Source: Jaltomata sinuosa
Taxonomy: Eukaryota; Streptophyta; Magnoliopsida; Solanales; Solanaceae
Length of the DNA: 64,000 nt
Reading direction: 5' to 3'
Assembly: GCA_003996215.1 (NCBI GenBank)
Contig: QJPP01007599.1
Location: forward strand, 310,001 to 374,000
Shown here: piece by piece, positions 8,986 through 19,978 of the stretch
Layout of the letters: every line of letters begins with the position of its first letter
Position numbering within the stretch: position 1 is the stretch's first letter
Position numbers and translations under genes: made by a program
The notes under the pieces: model-generated
Database searches by the model: none
What the model was told of the DNA's origin: nothing
What the model saw: only the letters and a program-made list of their open reading frames with translations

Positions 8986-11784
8986 AGTGTATTTTATCCC
9001 TTTCCAGAATTTTTATTATTTAAAAAGGAAATTAAAAATGGTTTTGACACTTGGAAATTATTTCAAAACTCAAAACAAATTTCAAAATAATTCTAAACAA
9101 ATAGAGTCGCCACTTAATTTTTATATAGAAATTAAGAAAGCTTTAAAACAATTTCAAAGACTTAAAATAGAAATAAATCTTTAAAATTAGAGAAAATGGG
9201 CAAGGATTCAAGTAACGTCTTAAGAAGGGTTTTACGGCATTTAAAAACGTCCGTTTAGAAAATGATTGACCAAAGAACAATTTTTACTAACTAAAAAGAA
9301 ATTACTAATTTTTGAAAGAGTTTATTTTATGCAAAATTGCAAAGATATTAAAGACTTGAAAAGTATAGTGTTTTTAAATAAAAAAAGATAACTTATTTTA
9401 GCTAAGTAAAAGAGAAATTTACTTCAAAGGAAATGCAATAAAATTTATAGAAGAAGACTTGAATAAATCCTTTATAATTAATATTATAAAAATAATAATA
9501 ATTACAAGAAAATAAGTAACTTATGAAGAGGAGGTTATTTGGTAAAAAAGTGATTTTATTATGCCAAAATTAAGGAATCATTGTCTTGCAAAAAGGGTAA
9601 AGTGAAAAATCATTTCAACCTCATAAAAATGTTTAGAATTGTAAAGAAAAGAAATTATTTAAAGGAAACTTAAAACAAATAGAATTACTCCTTTGAAGAA
9701 AATTTCATAACTAAAAATGGGAAATTCACTTAAATTGATGTTAAAAGAATTGACAAGCAGGGAAACAGTTTCTTTAATATATTTAAGAAAAAAAATTATT
9801 TATGTGAGAGACTATTTAAAGGGAAAAATTATTTCATTATTCAAATTAATACAAGAGTTAATTTTTTATTATTGCAAATGATAAGCAATCTAAGTGGCAA
9901 CTAGCGAATAAAAATAAATAAGGATAAAACGAAAAATAGCATACTTGAGGGGATTTATTTAGATTAGTTAACATTAGTTATTATTATATACAAATTAAGA
10001 ACATATAAATTACAAATAATAGAAGGGAGTAAGTAAATGGGCTTCCTGGCCCATCTTTTGAAGCTGTCCAGACTTGGGCTCTTGAAGTTCATGGACTTTG
10101 AGTCCATTTTAGCCATTGTATATCAGTTGTATTTCACATCTTTGCTTCACATTTTCCTAGTATACACACTGTATATCAGTGTATAATCATGCATATCTGG
10201 TTCCCTTTTTCAATGTATACCATTGTACACTTGCTGCTCACTCGTATTTCTTCTGTATGTCAGTCCCTTTGGGACTTTGCTGAGGCTTGACTTGATGAAG
10301 AGTGTTATTGGGTCTCAGTCAATGAAATTATACGAGTATGAAGGAATCCAGAAGGAATCGTTGTCAAATATTTCATGCACAAAAGAGGAGGAAAGAATTA
10401 CTACTCATACTTAAAGGAGATAATCATAATCTAATTTATTGACTTATTCAGTTAGAAACCATATAGCATACAAGTAATGAAGAAAACTAAATGTGGAATA
10501 GGTCTTGAAAATAGGATTCATTGAAGAACCCTTAGCTTAAAGAAGAGCTTGAGATAACACTTGAATGAAACTACTAAGAAGAGCAAATCTTTATTATAAC
10601 AGAACTTTCAAGATTAATTACTAAAAGGTATATAAAATGAAGAGATCAATTAATCGAACCATCTTAAAGCAAAATCTTTCAAGAATCATATGAATTGAAT
10701 GATAATTTGGAGGATAAGACTGCACACAAACAAATATCTACCAATTTGGAGTTTAGGACAATGACCCTTAGACAGCAACATCAAAAGCAACTATTTTTCC
10801 CATTTTTAAAATTGCTGAAAGTATTTAAACATGTGGTAGATGACTCTATTGTATGCACAGATTGTCTTTTGGGTGGATAAGCCAACATGAAATCTTTTAG
10901 AATTAGGGGAAGGAAAAGCAGCTAATAGATTTGCAATTAACAAGACGAAAGGACTTGTAATAAAAATCAAATCTTTAAAATAGAAATTGACTACAAATCA
11001 AATTTAAGCGATTTTTAGATTAATTACTCTCATAGCTAACAAAACACAAAAATCAACTAATGGAGGCTTTACATGTCTCTCCTATACCACATATAAGAAA
11101 GAAAGAGCAGACATGACATTTTCCTAATTCAAATGATTGTATAGCAATGTTGTTCAGCCCATACAACAATTTTAAACCTCAAAATAACTGAAACAAAAGT
11201 GAGCATGAACACAAACCACTCATTTTGGAACCATTAGAAACATGGGAGGAAAAATGGGGAACTTTAGGTATTAGGAGCACCTGGGAGAAGCCAAACCTGT
11301 TGGTTCGAAGCTTCTCCCGAGCTTAACAGTTCCCTAAAGCTCAACCCACCATTCCCCTCAATCAGCCCAGAAACAACGTTCAATCAAACATACAACAAAA
11401 TCACAACAGTTAATCTACTGATAACAAGGTTTGATTATTAACTCAAAACAATAGTCAACACATTCAAATCTCTTACAATAAGCTAATCACAATGAGAACT
11501 AGAAAACAAAAATAAAATGAAAAGAATGAGACCATTACCTTTTTTCGGGCAGCGAAGCTGGAACTGTGAGTTGAGATTTTTAGAGACTTTCCGATGAACT
11601 AACGTTGGTAGCTTCTAAAGGGCAATGGAGAGAAGAAAGAAAAATTTGAGAAATTAAGTACACCAGTATGTTTTTTTGCCTCGTTTCAGCTTGAATTCTC
11701 AAGTTTCCCCAAAAATCAGAGAAAAGGACTCTCCAATATTTTTGCTACCCAAAAATTCACCCCTTCACATTGGAGTGTGAGGGG

Positions 11785-11792
11785 TTTATATA
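11785..11792 (-). promoter_or_regulatory. TATA box in LTR F
   Basis: On the minus strand the sequence reads CTCCTATATAAACCCCTCAC, a textbook plant TATA box and context. It sits about 1.2 kb into the LTR from the 12,990 end, as expected at the U3/R border, and independently fixes the orientation of F. Confidence 0.65.
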
Positions 11793-12271
11793 GGAGAGAA
11801 TTAGGGTTGTAACGAGTGGAATTGGCGGGGGAGGAAATGAAATGGGAATTTTAGATAAGGGTTTGGAGAATTTTTTAAATTCAAAACCAAAAACCCTTCA
11901 GATGAGGGCACGTATGTACCTCGTACCAAAATCGATCAAGAACCGCTCGTTTGGAGGGGAATCGGCCGTGATTCACGGTGAGAAATGCCAGCTGTGAGCG
12001 TCTAGGTTCTTCTAGAACCTGGACAGCTCACCCTATCGTACAATCAAATGAGGGTGAAGAGGAAACTAATGAAGGGTGACGATTTTGGGGTTCTTGGGCG
12101 AGATTTAACATAGTTTGGAGCTGCTGGAGTTGTCGTTTGGTACTGTTTAACGAAGGAGTTGGATGGAGTTATCTGGGTTTGTTTGTGAGACGAAGAAGTA
12201 CGAGACGAGTAAAAGGCTCGTTTGGTGCGTGTTTTAGAAAGAAGAAGAAGAATGGAGTATAAGGAATCTGG

Positions 12272-12357
12272 AGGTGGGCTGATATAGAGAAGTGGGTCTG
12301 GTATGGGGTATTTGAGGTGGGGTGATATAGAGAAGTGGGCCGAGTTTGGGGTATTGG
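12272..12357. repeat. 43-bp tandem duplication in U3 of LTR F
   Basis: Two copies of a 43-base unit containing 'tgatatagagaagtggg' start at 12,280 and 12,323. Short tandem copies in U3 are common in plant LTR promoters. Confidence 0.75.
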
Positions 12358-12990
12358 AGTGGGCTGGGAATTGATTTCGTTGGGCTAGAAATGGCTGAAA
12401 TGGAATTAAGTAATGGGTTAAGGATTGGAGGAATTATTTGAGCCCAATTCGGCTGAAACACAAATGAGCTATGGGTTGTTTATAGTTTGGCCACATTTTG
12501 CGAAATGTGGCCACCTTGGATTTATGGGATAGGAATTTAGGGAAAATCGGCTAAGATTTAAATAATTTTAAATGAATAGGCTAGAATTGGAATATAGACA
12601 AATCAATTAAAATCAATTCTTGAGCCTTATTAATTTAAACAATTTGAAATAATTATTACATTTAACACATAATTACCTCATTCAACAATTATGATTTTTT
12701 TTAATTAATCTCTCATTTTAAATTAATTTAGAGGAAAATCAAGCATTTAATCTTTTAAAAATAAATTCTTATGATTTTAGACTTTAAAATAGCTCTTTAA
12801 CTAAACTTATATAAATTCCATATAATTAAATGTGAAAAATATAAATTCTTACTCAAAACTATTATAAAACTGATTTGGAAAATGCTTTATCCTCTTTTTT
12901 AGCAACACAATTATTTCAAAAAATTATTTAGAAATTAAAAAAGGCTCAAGATTAATTTATAATACGGAGGGTAAAAATTGGGTGTGAACA

Positions 12991-13008
12991 ACTTCCCCTC
13001 CCTTTGGG
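12991..13008 (-). other. Polypurine tract of remnant F
   Basis: On the minus strand 'cccaaagggaggggaagt' lies directly before the LTR start at 12,990. Its position makes the LTR at 9,000-12,990 the 3' LTR and the DNA to the right the 3' end of the element. Confidence 0.65.
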
Positions 13009-14110
13009 TAGGGTGGATGTAAGGAACCCTGGGCAGATGGAATTGACGTTTCAAATTTTATCCGACCACATATTCATCTTCAGGAAGCGGTTGGTTATAA
13101 CACAAATTTCAAGAAATCATGGCCGAACTCCGGTATCGAGTTTCCTACATATCTCAGGCTATATGAAAACTCATGCCACTTCGATTTTACGCATGATTTT
13201 CAAATAAATCTGAACTATCCCGATTTTAGAGTACGGAGAGACCGGAAAGTTAGAGAGTAAGAGGATTTGGGGGAGAGTTTAGTATGCAGTCGAGTTTTCA
13301 ATATGGAGCCCTCCTACATATCCCAGGACCTGGGGAATTAGGTTGTTTGTAGTTCGACTCAATTGGTGGAAAAGGTAATCTTTATGTTGAAGACCACCTT
13401 TGGTTTGGGATGAGTGAAAAAAATTGAGTTACAGAAAAGAGGCTTGCAACCTCTCAACCATGAATGTGGAGATCTTCACATCCATTGGTAAGAATTTACC
13501 TGGACATAATTTTCTAAGCTCTAGGTGTATTGTCACCCAGATTTGAAGAGGAGGAATATTGCTTTCAGTGTGAGTTTAGAAAGTACTCTGGATGCAAAAC
13601 TAAGACCCGATGATAGGAAATATACACATGCCTTCTGATAGGGGTGTGGTTTGATGGTGGAAGTCGATTCTCAACTCGCACCCAAAGAGTTTGATATTCC
13701 TCTTCAGACTATATCCCAGTTCGCTGCTAAGAAAAAGTTCCACATTGCGCTGCGTCCTTTTTGGCGTAGTCCGCACCTATGGTTTTGTTTTGAGAATTTT
13801 ATCCTCCCGGATGCTCTCGGAAACACCTCAAAACAAGATGGTTAGTAGTAACATAATTCCATTTGGAGAGATAGTTCTTTTGCCATACCTCATCATTGGA
13901 TTGTGTCCAAATCCTGTGTTGTGACATCTTTTGACGTGTTTTTACCTGTTTCTATGGTTCGAGATTTTCATCCTCTTGGATTTTCTCGGTAATATTTTGA
14001 AACAAAATTGTTTGTGGTAAAGTAGCTCAATAAGGAAAGATAGCTTTGTACCTTATTTTTTTGCGTACGTTATTTCTTAAAGAAGATGTCGTCCTTTCCC
14101 TTCTCTGTCT
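13009..14110 (-). other. 3' non-coding zone of F, first part
   Basis: No gene is supported. Two degenerate direct duplications are visible. One is about 169 bases, with 'tcctacatatc' at 13,143 and 13,312. The other is about 171 bases: 'gagaattttatcctcccgg' near 13,789 pairs with 'gagattttcatcctcttgg' near 13,960, and both continue into 'aaacaa-a-tg-tt-gt-gtaa'. Short open frames at 13,004, 13,651 and 13,691 show no family resemblance and lie inside the repeats. Confidence 0.55.
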
Positions 14111-14265
14111 TAGGAAATTGCAACTTCCATGAAAAATAACATGATAGCCTTCATAGCTATCGGATAGGCTTGCCTTGTGGCAATTTTTGAATATGACGAC
14201 CTTCGTAGCCGTTTGATGTAATAGTTTTCATAACCGTTTGTAGCGACTTGGCAGTGTTGTACCTG

Positions 14266-14496
14266 GTGCGCATTCCCGTTGCTGCGACTTACAAATATGG
14301 TGCGCATTCTTGTTGCTGCAACTTGAACACTTTGCACATTTCCCGTTGTTGTGGTTTGCAAGCATTAGATTTGCGCATTCTCGTTGCTGCAACTTGAACA
14401 CTTTGCGCATTCTCGTTGCTGCGACTTAAACACTTTGCGCATTCTCGTTGCTGCGACTTGAACACTTTGCGCATTCCCGTTGTTGTGACTTAAAGG
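14266..14496. repeat. 32-bp tandem array in the F 3' zone
   Basis: About seven copies of a 32-base unit with core 'gcgcattctcgttgctgcgactt'-type sequence. The three copies from about 14,371 to 14,466 are nearly identical; the outer ones are diverged or have indels. This is a minisatellite, not CRISPR: there are no unique spacers and the context is eukaryotic. Confidence 0.85.
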
Positions 14497-14684
14497 TGTT
14501 TGATAATCCAACTGAAATGATGTGGATAGCTCGATATTTGCAAAATAGGCATCTCATAGCGATAGAGTTAGACTAATGATCGCAGTTTAGGACGAACACA
14601 TAAGCAAAGTGAAATAGGTATCAAATAGCCTAATATTCACTTTTTAGGGTGAATGACCCAAACATCATATTGGCAAATATACAA

Positions 14685-14895
14685 ATATACCAAAAGAGGT
14701 GGACGTCTCCACATGAATATGCCACTTAGGGGGTGGATGACCCAACTCAATTTCAAGTATAAGCCCTCAAGTGGGCGAGCAAATATATAGACCGATTATG
14801 GGAGGTCGACCCAAACACAATTGCAAGTATAAGCCCTCGAGTGTGAAAGCAAATATAGAGATCGCTTATGAGGGGTCGACCCAATATCAATGTGT
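14685..14895. repeat. 70-bp tandem repeat in the F 3' zone
   Basis: Units contain 'caagtataagccctc' (14,754 and 14,824, spacing 70) and end in 'gtcgacccaa'. A third, shorter relative ends near 14,745 ('ggatgacccaa'). Confidence 0.75.
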
Positions 14896-15100
14896 GTCCC
14901 TCATAACCATTTGTAACAACTATGTAATAATAGACATAACAGCCCTCGCGGCTTTCAGACATGATTGCCTTCATGGCAATGAATCGTGATGATTTTTCAA
15001 ATGCGATGACTTTCTGGGTCGTTTGAATATGATGGTCTTCGTGACCGCTTGTAGTAGTTTCTGATATGATAGCCCTCTTGGCTATGGGTGACAATCGACA
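14896..15100. other. Non-coding link between arrays in the F 3' zone
   Basis: Contains loosely repeated words of the type 'gccctcgcggctt', 'gccttcatggcaat', 'gtcttcgtgaccg' and 'gccctcttggcta', also seen at 14,145-14,240. These look like decayed copies of an older short repeat. No gene is seen. Confidence 0.4.
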
Positions 15101-15590
15101 CGACTTATAGATATCCCTTGAATTGTCAAAATTTAGGTAATCTTGCACATCATCTAACTTTGATTAGAGACAGCTTATAGATGTCCCTTGAATTGTCAGT
15201 CTTTTGGTAATCCTGAACTATTATTCAATTTTGCATGTGTCACGACTTACAGCTTTTCCTTGATTTTATTAACTTTTGTGTAGTCCTGCGCATAATCAAC
15301 TTGGATATGACGCGACTTATAGATAACCCTCAAACAATCAAATTTTGGTAGTATTGCATATTTATCCAATTTCAAATATTGTTGCGACTTATGAATTACC
15401 TTGAACTACCAAATCTTGGGCGCTCTTGCACACTATCCTGGTTTAGATACTGCATCTTATAGAATGCTCTTGGCCTCCTAATTTTAGGAGATCTAATTCA
15501 TCATCCGATTTGGATGGTGTATTACAGACATCCTTTAGACTATATGCTTTCAGCCTTGATGGCAAACATTTTTGATCATCGAGGGTGACA
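15101..15590. repeat. About 71-bp tandem array in the F 3' zone
   Basis: Units begin with 'cgacttatag' or close variants at 15,101, 15,171, 15,243, 15,313, 15,385 and 15,453, with a weaker one near 15,519 (spacings 67-72). Each has 'ccttgaa-t-tca', 'ttggta' and 'ttgca' at matching offsets. Copies are strongly diverged, so the array is old. Confidence 0.75.
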
Positions 15591-15659
15591 AGGACTTTGC
15601 CACACAATCAAATATAGCTGCATCTTCTGGCGATTGATGATTTTGAATGTATAAACATC

Positions 15660-16270
15660 CTTCAGCGTGAGACTTTGTTGTCTCAAATAAATAAGGGTGC
15701 ATAAATATCCTCGATGTCAGACTCCACTATCTTGTGCGATATCAGATATAAATATGCTCAATGCAAGACTCCTTCATTTTGGCATAATAAGGAAGCAAAC
15801 AAATCCTCAACATCTAACGCAATATTGGATATAAATATGCTGGATGCCACACTTTGCATAATAATAATAATATCCTCAACGTTAGACTCTGTCGTCTCAT
15901 GCAATATTGGATATAAATACACCAGCCTTGGCATAATTATAAGAAAACAAATACATCCTTAATGTCAGACTCCACCGTCTCATGCGATATCAGATATAAA
16001 TATGCAGGATGCCAGACTTGGAATAATAATAATAATATCCTCAATGTTAAACTTCACTGTCTCACGCGATATCGGATATAAATACAACAACCTTGGCATA
16101 ATAATAAGAAAATAAATACATCCTTAACGTCAGACTCTGCCATCTCACGCGATATTGGATATAAATATGCTGAATGCCAGACTTGGCATAATAATGATGA
16201 AGCAAATATAACCTCAACGTCAGAATCCATCGTCTCATGCGATGTTGGATATAAATATGCTTTTCGGTTG
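15660..16270. repeat. About 83-bp tandem array with an alternating dimer
   Basis: The core 'gtcagactc...gtctcatgcgatat-ggatataaata' starts at 15,716, 15,811 (shortened), 15,881, 15,964, 16,046, 16,129 and 16,219. In the middle copies two versions alternate: one continues 'tgctggatgccagact', the other 'acaccagccttggc'. This gives a higher-order period of about 165 bases. Confidence 0.85.
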
Positions 16271-16395
16271 ATCCTGTGCTGTAAGTGCGATTTAAGGATG
16301 CCTCTGAAATTCATCCTCTTTGAAACTAGCCGGTAGAGAGACATAATATTTGCAGCAAATGTGTATCTGCCGCATATGATGATGATGGTCCTTAT

Positions 16396-16500
16396 GACAT
16401 GGTCTTCTTGACATGGTACTCTTGACATGGTACTCTCGACATGGTCCTCTTGACATGGTCTTCTCGACATGGTCCTCTTGACATGGTCCTCTTGACATGC
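16396..16500. repeat. 14-bp tandem array (gacatggtcctctt)
   Basis: Seven full 14-base units and part of an eighth begin at 16,396 and every 14 bases to 16,494, with only one to three differences each. The open frames across it on both strands are by-products of the repeat. Confidence 0.9.
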
Positions 16501-16817
16501 AAATATGGTAATGATGTGGATGATCATGCAATGGTATGCATAGAGGCTGCAGAAAACATCACTTTTGGTTTTTACGTTGTCCTGTTGACTCTTTTGTGTG
16601 TACATGTGCTCAAGGCAAATAATTAGTAGACACAACGTCACTCTTACTAGCGACCACAGTCAAACTTGAAAAAACTTTAAAGAAAATGTCTATGAAGCTA
16701 ATCAAAACAACTTTTATTTCAAATGTGAATGAAATGGTCATGCCTATTTCTGGGAACTGCCACAAGTATCATTTTCGAACATCATTTTGTTCGTGGTGAT
16801 TTCTGACTTGCTGGGAA
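16501..16817. other. Non-coding spacer right of the F arrays
   Basis: No repeat or gene recognised. On the minus strand this would lie between the ORF at 16,818-17,234 and the repeat zone. Confidence 0.4.
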
Positions 16818-17234
16818 TCAGCGGAGAACTCTCTTTTGGTGTTTAAAGCTAACCAACCTGTCCTGATCTACTTGGGGACTCGAGAATGCTGTCGATCTCT
16901 CTTTATCAATTAGTTCCTCCAAACTATAAGATAATTTGTCCATTCCAAGAGCTTTTGCCTTTTTTGGCTTCTTCCTATCATTTTTGCTTCTCTTGCCAAT
17001 TTTGGGGAATCTCATCTCGTTGTGTTTCTTTGAATGCATCGGATAGCGCAGAATTTCTCGCTGACTTCTAACATACTTTTTAGGATGACCTGCATCCATA
17101 GAAAAATGGTTTGTTTTTTGGCGAAACTGATCTGTGTTGACCTCCTTCGATCCTCTGCTCCTTTCTTTGACTTTCTGGATGCTTCCCATTCTCAGGCACT
17201 CGTCGTCCTCGACTCCCCAAGTCATGGTAAACAT
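16818..17234 (-). CDS. Unrecognised basic ORF inside remnant F
   Basis: A 138-codon minus-strand ORF in the same orientation as LTR F, placed where the 3' end of the element's coding region would be. I do not recognise the family. The predicted protein is rich in Lys and Arg, with a strongly basic stretch (KRSKNDRKKPKKAKALGMD, about residues 81-99) that resembles a nuclear-localisation or nucleic-acid-binding segment. It has an acidic N-terminal part (WGVEDDE) and a Lys-rich end (FKHQKRVLR). No membrane segment or signal peptide is seen. Its composition looks more protein-like than that of neighbouring open frames. It could be part of an element-encoded protein, a captured host exon or a chance frame. 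Confidence 0.35.
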   Translation of the reverse strand: MFTMTWGVEDDECLRMGSIQKVKERSRGSKEVNTDQFRQKTNHFSMDAGHPKKYVRSQREILRYPMHSKKHNEMRFPKIGKRSKNDRKKPKKAKALGMDKLSYSLEELIDKERSTAFSSPQVDQDRLVSFKHQKRVLR

Positions 17235-17785
17235 AAGACAAACCCAAATTATAAAGGAGTAAAATTAATCTTTTGTAATGATTTTTCAAGCAAGTTCTTT
17301 GGAAAACAAACATTTTTAAAAAAGAATAGTTTGGAAAGGTCTCTTCCCGTCATTTCATGTGCTAGCTCAACGAATATCCTTCACTCGATATTCTGACATT
17401 TTTGACATACTGCTGGCGGACTCTGGAGATCCTTTGTCATCCTTTCTAGGGATCCATTCACCTCGGACTGGGGATTTTGAAGTAGACTCTGATCTCTTGG
17501 TGCTGGGGAACTTTCAGAGTTTAATTCTGAACTCTTGAATGAAGCTTGGTGGAAATTTTGAGGTCTTCCTCAAAATTTCTGCCCATGTTAAAGGTTTTCC
17601 GATGAATCTTACACCATTGGCAAGGGACTTGAGACTTTGTAGGGATTACAAGATTCTTTCTCAATATTCATTTTGGTTGTTCTTCGGCATATTCTGCATT
17701 CCAATTTTCTTGGAGGACAATCTTTGCCTTCTGAATTTTTGATATTCTATTATCGAAAATTCTGCCCCAGTTTCCATTTCCTGGG
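17235..17785. other. Unassigned stretch in or beside F
   Basis: About 550 bases with no family I recognise. Short frames at 17,539-17,742 (+) and 17,668-17,856 (-) have no motif. Confidence 0.35.
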
Positions 17786-18091
17786 TGATATGACCAAGAC
17801 TTAGTGGCGCCTAAATATCTCGTTGAGGTAGGAATCAGGTCAAATGTAGTTCCCACACTTGTAGTAGGAGAATGTTGGAGATAAACAAAGGGGTGACCGA
17901 AGCCGACAAAGGCCGCCTACGTATCACATTTTTGAGAATTCAGGTCGAACATAGTTCAAGATAGGAAGGGGAAAGATATATTTTTCTAAGGGGTTGACCG
18001 AAGCTGACACAGGCCACCTACATATCTCATTCTTGAGAATTCAGGTCAGACATAGTTCTTACAAAGAGGATAGGAAATTTTGAGCTATTGC
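17786..18091. repeat. 101-106-bp tandem triplet with 'cctacgtatc' core
   Basis: Three diverged copies carry the order 'gacc-aag', 'gcctacgtatc', 'cag gtc-aa-gtagttc'. The cores start at 17,809, 17,915 and 18,016. The second and third copies are closest. The same core occurs twice at the other end of F (13,143 and 13,312). Confidence 0.75.
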
Positions 18092-18159
18092 AAAGCATAA
18101 AAGCGACTACAATTAGGAAATGCGATTACAGGGAAAGAAAATGAAAGAAAAACTATCCT

Positions 18160-19978
18160 CAGGCATAGTATCTCTTCATAGCTCAGTTGATGGTCCGTCC
18201 CAAAGTCCCAGGAACCATGAGCCATATGACGAACCGTCTTCCAGGAGTACGGTCCGTCTTGTGGAGTCATAGTTCCTAAGACCAGAGAACCCTTAAAACT
18301 CTTAGGTAGGACCATGACTTAGTTGATGGTCCATCGTCTAGGAGTACTGTCCATCATTTCAAGTCATGATCCCTGAGTTGCAATTTTTTGCAGAATTTCT
18401 TTTAACTTTCCCAGGGGTATTCTAGACTTTTCCTACCTCTTTTAACGCCTAAGCTATGACGTTTTGACTACTTTAAGCCTAGTTAATTAGTCACAAACTA
18501 CCTAAAATATCTATTCTCCTAAATTCTTCAACATTAGAAAGCAAAATAAGAGAAAAAGGCAACAATTTTCTCGCAAGAACAAGCAGAGGTCTTCATCAAG
18601 TTCAGCCCCAAAAATCCAAGGATTTCTCCATAGATTTCTTCACCAGGTATGTGGTATTTCACTAGTGGGTTCCTTTCACCCATTAGGTTCCTAGATTCAA
18701 GTTAATCTTCAGTTTTCTCCATGAATTGTTCAGACCCTAGGGTTCCAAAATCTTAGGTATTTACTGAAATTCAGTTCCTACAACCTCTATGGTATTGACT
18801 ACATGTTTCTTAGAGAATTAGTTTGGTTCTATGTACAATGTTCAGAAAACCTAGTTTGTATACTTACAGTACTTCCTGAATTAAGCTTACTAGGTGGAAT
18901 AATTATATGCTCATGCATCAGAATTTGAATGCCATATCCCTCAGTATATTTATGTTGCATTCTCAGTTGATTTGCAATATTTTGAGCTATCCATCATTTC
19001 AGTACATTGTTGATTATAATCAGTTGGGAGTAGACTTAGTACCGAGCGGATGAGGGGATGAAGATTTAGCTATTAGTTTAGGCTAAGATTTTTAGTAGTT
19101 GTCCCTATGTCCCAGAACTATAGTGCCACCATAGGTATGTAAGGATTCAGCTATCAGACTAGGTTGCACCTCCTCATCCCTTGTAGACATCAGTAGTGGA
19201 TCCACATCAGACTTGTTAGTACCCTTGGCAAGGTATGAACACCCTTCCATCTAGAGTTATAGGTTGGCCCCACAGTTAGCTCAGCCTGGGGTATGTTGGT
19301 TAATAGTAGCTCCCATAGTCATAATCATGTTACATTGACCATTTATCCAGTATTTACTTTAGTATTCAGTTCAGCATGTTTTATCTTCTTGATTTATAAT
19401 TGGCCATTGCATCCAGCTTAGCTCTCAGTTATGTTCCAGTATATCTACTTTTATGCTCAGTTATTATGTTGTTCAGCTTAGCCTATATCCGCATGCTCAG
19501 TACATTCAAAGTACTGATGCATACTTTTGTGCTATATCATTTTATGATATAGGTTCAGGCGCTCAGCATCCAGACCGCGCTTAGTTTGACTTCCAGTCCG
19601 TACTTAGCAGTTCAGTGGTGAGTCCTCCTTAGTTTGAGGACGATAGACATGCTTATATCTTCAGTATTTACTTTCAGTCTCAGATTTTTTAGAGTTAGCA
19701 TGGGGCATGTCCCAACAACTCCTATTCAGTTAGAAGGTTTTCAAACATAGACTAGTTTCAACAGTTCTTAGTATTGTTTTTATCAGTCAACACTAAACTA
19801 TTTATATATTCAGACTTTTGGGTTCTTCCTCGCTTTCAGATAATGATTGTTTTAGCTTTCGCACAATGCATGCTTTAAATCTGATTTTGAATAGATATGT
19901 CATGCCATGGGTTAGCTTGGGGTCACTTGTGACACTAAGCACTGTGTCACATCTAGGGGGTAGCTTCGGGGCGTGACA
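18160..19978 (+). mobile_element. LTR fragment or solo LTR 'E' (gypsy, Tekay-like)
   Basis: Ends 'ctagggggtagcttcggggcgtgaca' in style, the same LTR ending as element D (21,350 and 23,839) with the same order of internal blocks ('gttcaggc', 'ggtgagtcctc', 'agagttagc-tgggg'). It is not followed by a primer-binding site, so it is a solo LTR or a truncated end. The left boundary is uncertain. A leader-like stretch at about 18,480-18,650 ends in a donor-like 'caggtatgtgg'. Confidence 0.65.
18184..18385. repeat. 136-bp U3 duplication in LTR E
   Basis: Two diverged copies begin 'agttgatggtccgtc' (18,185) and 'agttgatggtccatc' (18,321) and continue through 'aggagtac-gtcc' to 'agtcat-gt-cct'. The 'ggtccgtc' words recur within each copy. 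Confidence 0.65.

Larger units (their letters stand above)
8990..12990 (-). mobile_element. Long LTR of Tat/Ogre-like remnant F (minus strand)
   Basis: About 4 kb of AT-rich DNA without a credible gene. Read on the minus strand it begins TGTTCACACCCAATTTT at 12,990, directly after a purine-rich tract, and has a TATA box in the right orientation at 11,785-11,792. The TGT-CACACCC-type start and large size resemble LTRs of Tat/Ogre elements, from memory of the group. The left end near 9,000 is not sharply defined, and no target-site duplication could be found. An unrelated AT-rich LTR is the alternative. Confidence 0.6.

Noticed and set aside
9000..12990. Host genes in the AT-rich 4-kb region
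   Set aside because: Only short frames without motifs; LTR boundaries, a polypurine tract and a TATA box on the minus strand explain the region better.
14266..14496. CRISPR-like array (regular 32-base units)
   Set aside because: Units are contiguous with no unique spacers, there are no cas genes, and the context is plant retroelement DNA. It is a minisatellite.
16054..16641. 195-codon minus-strand ORF over the 83- and 14-base arrays
   Set aside because: Its repeated residues (for example HVxxTMSR, EDHV) follow directly from the tandem DNA units; low-complexity artefact.
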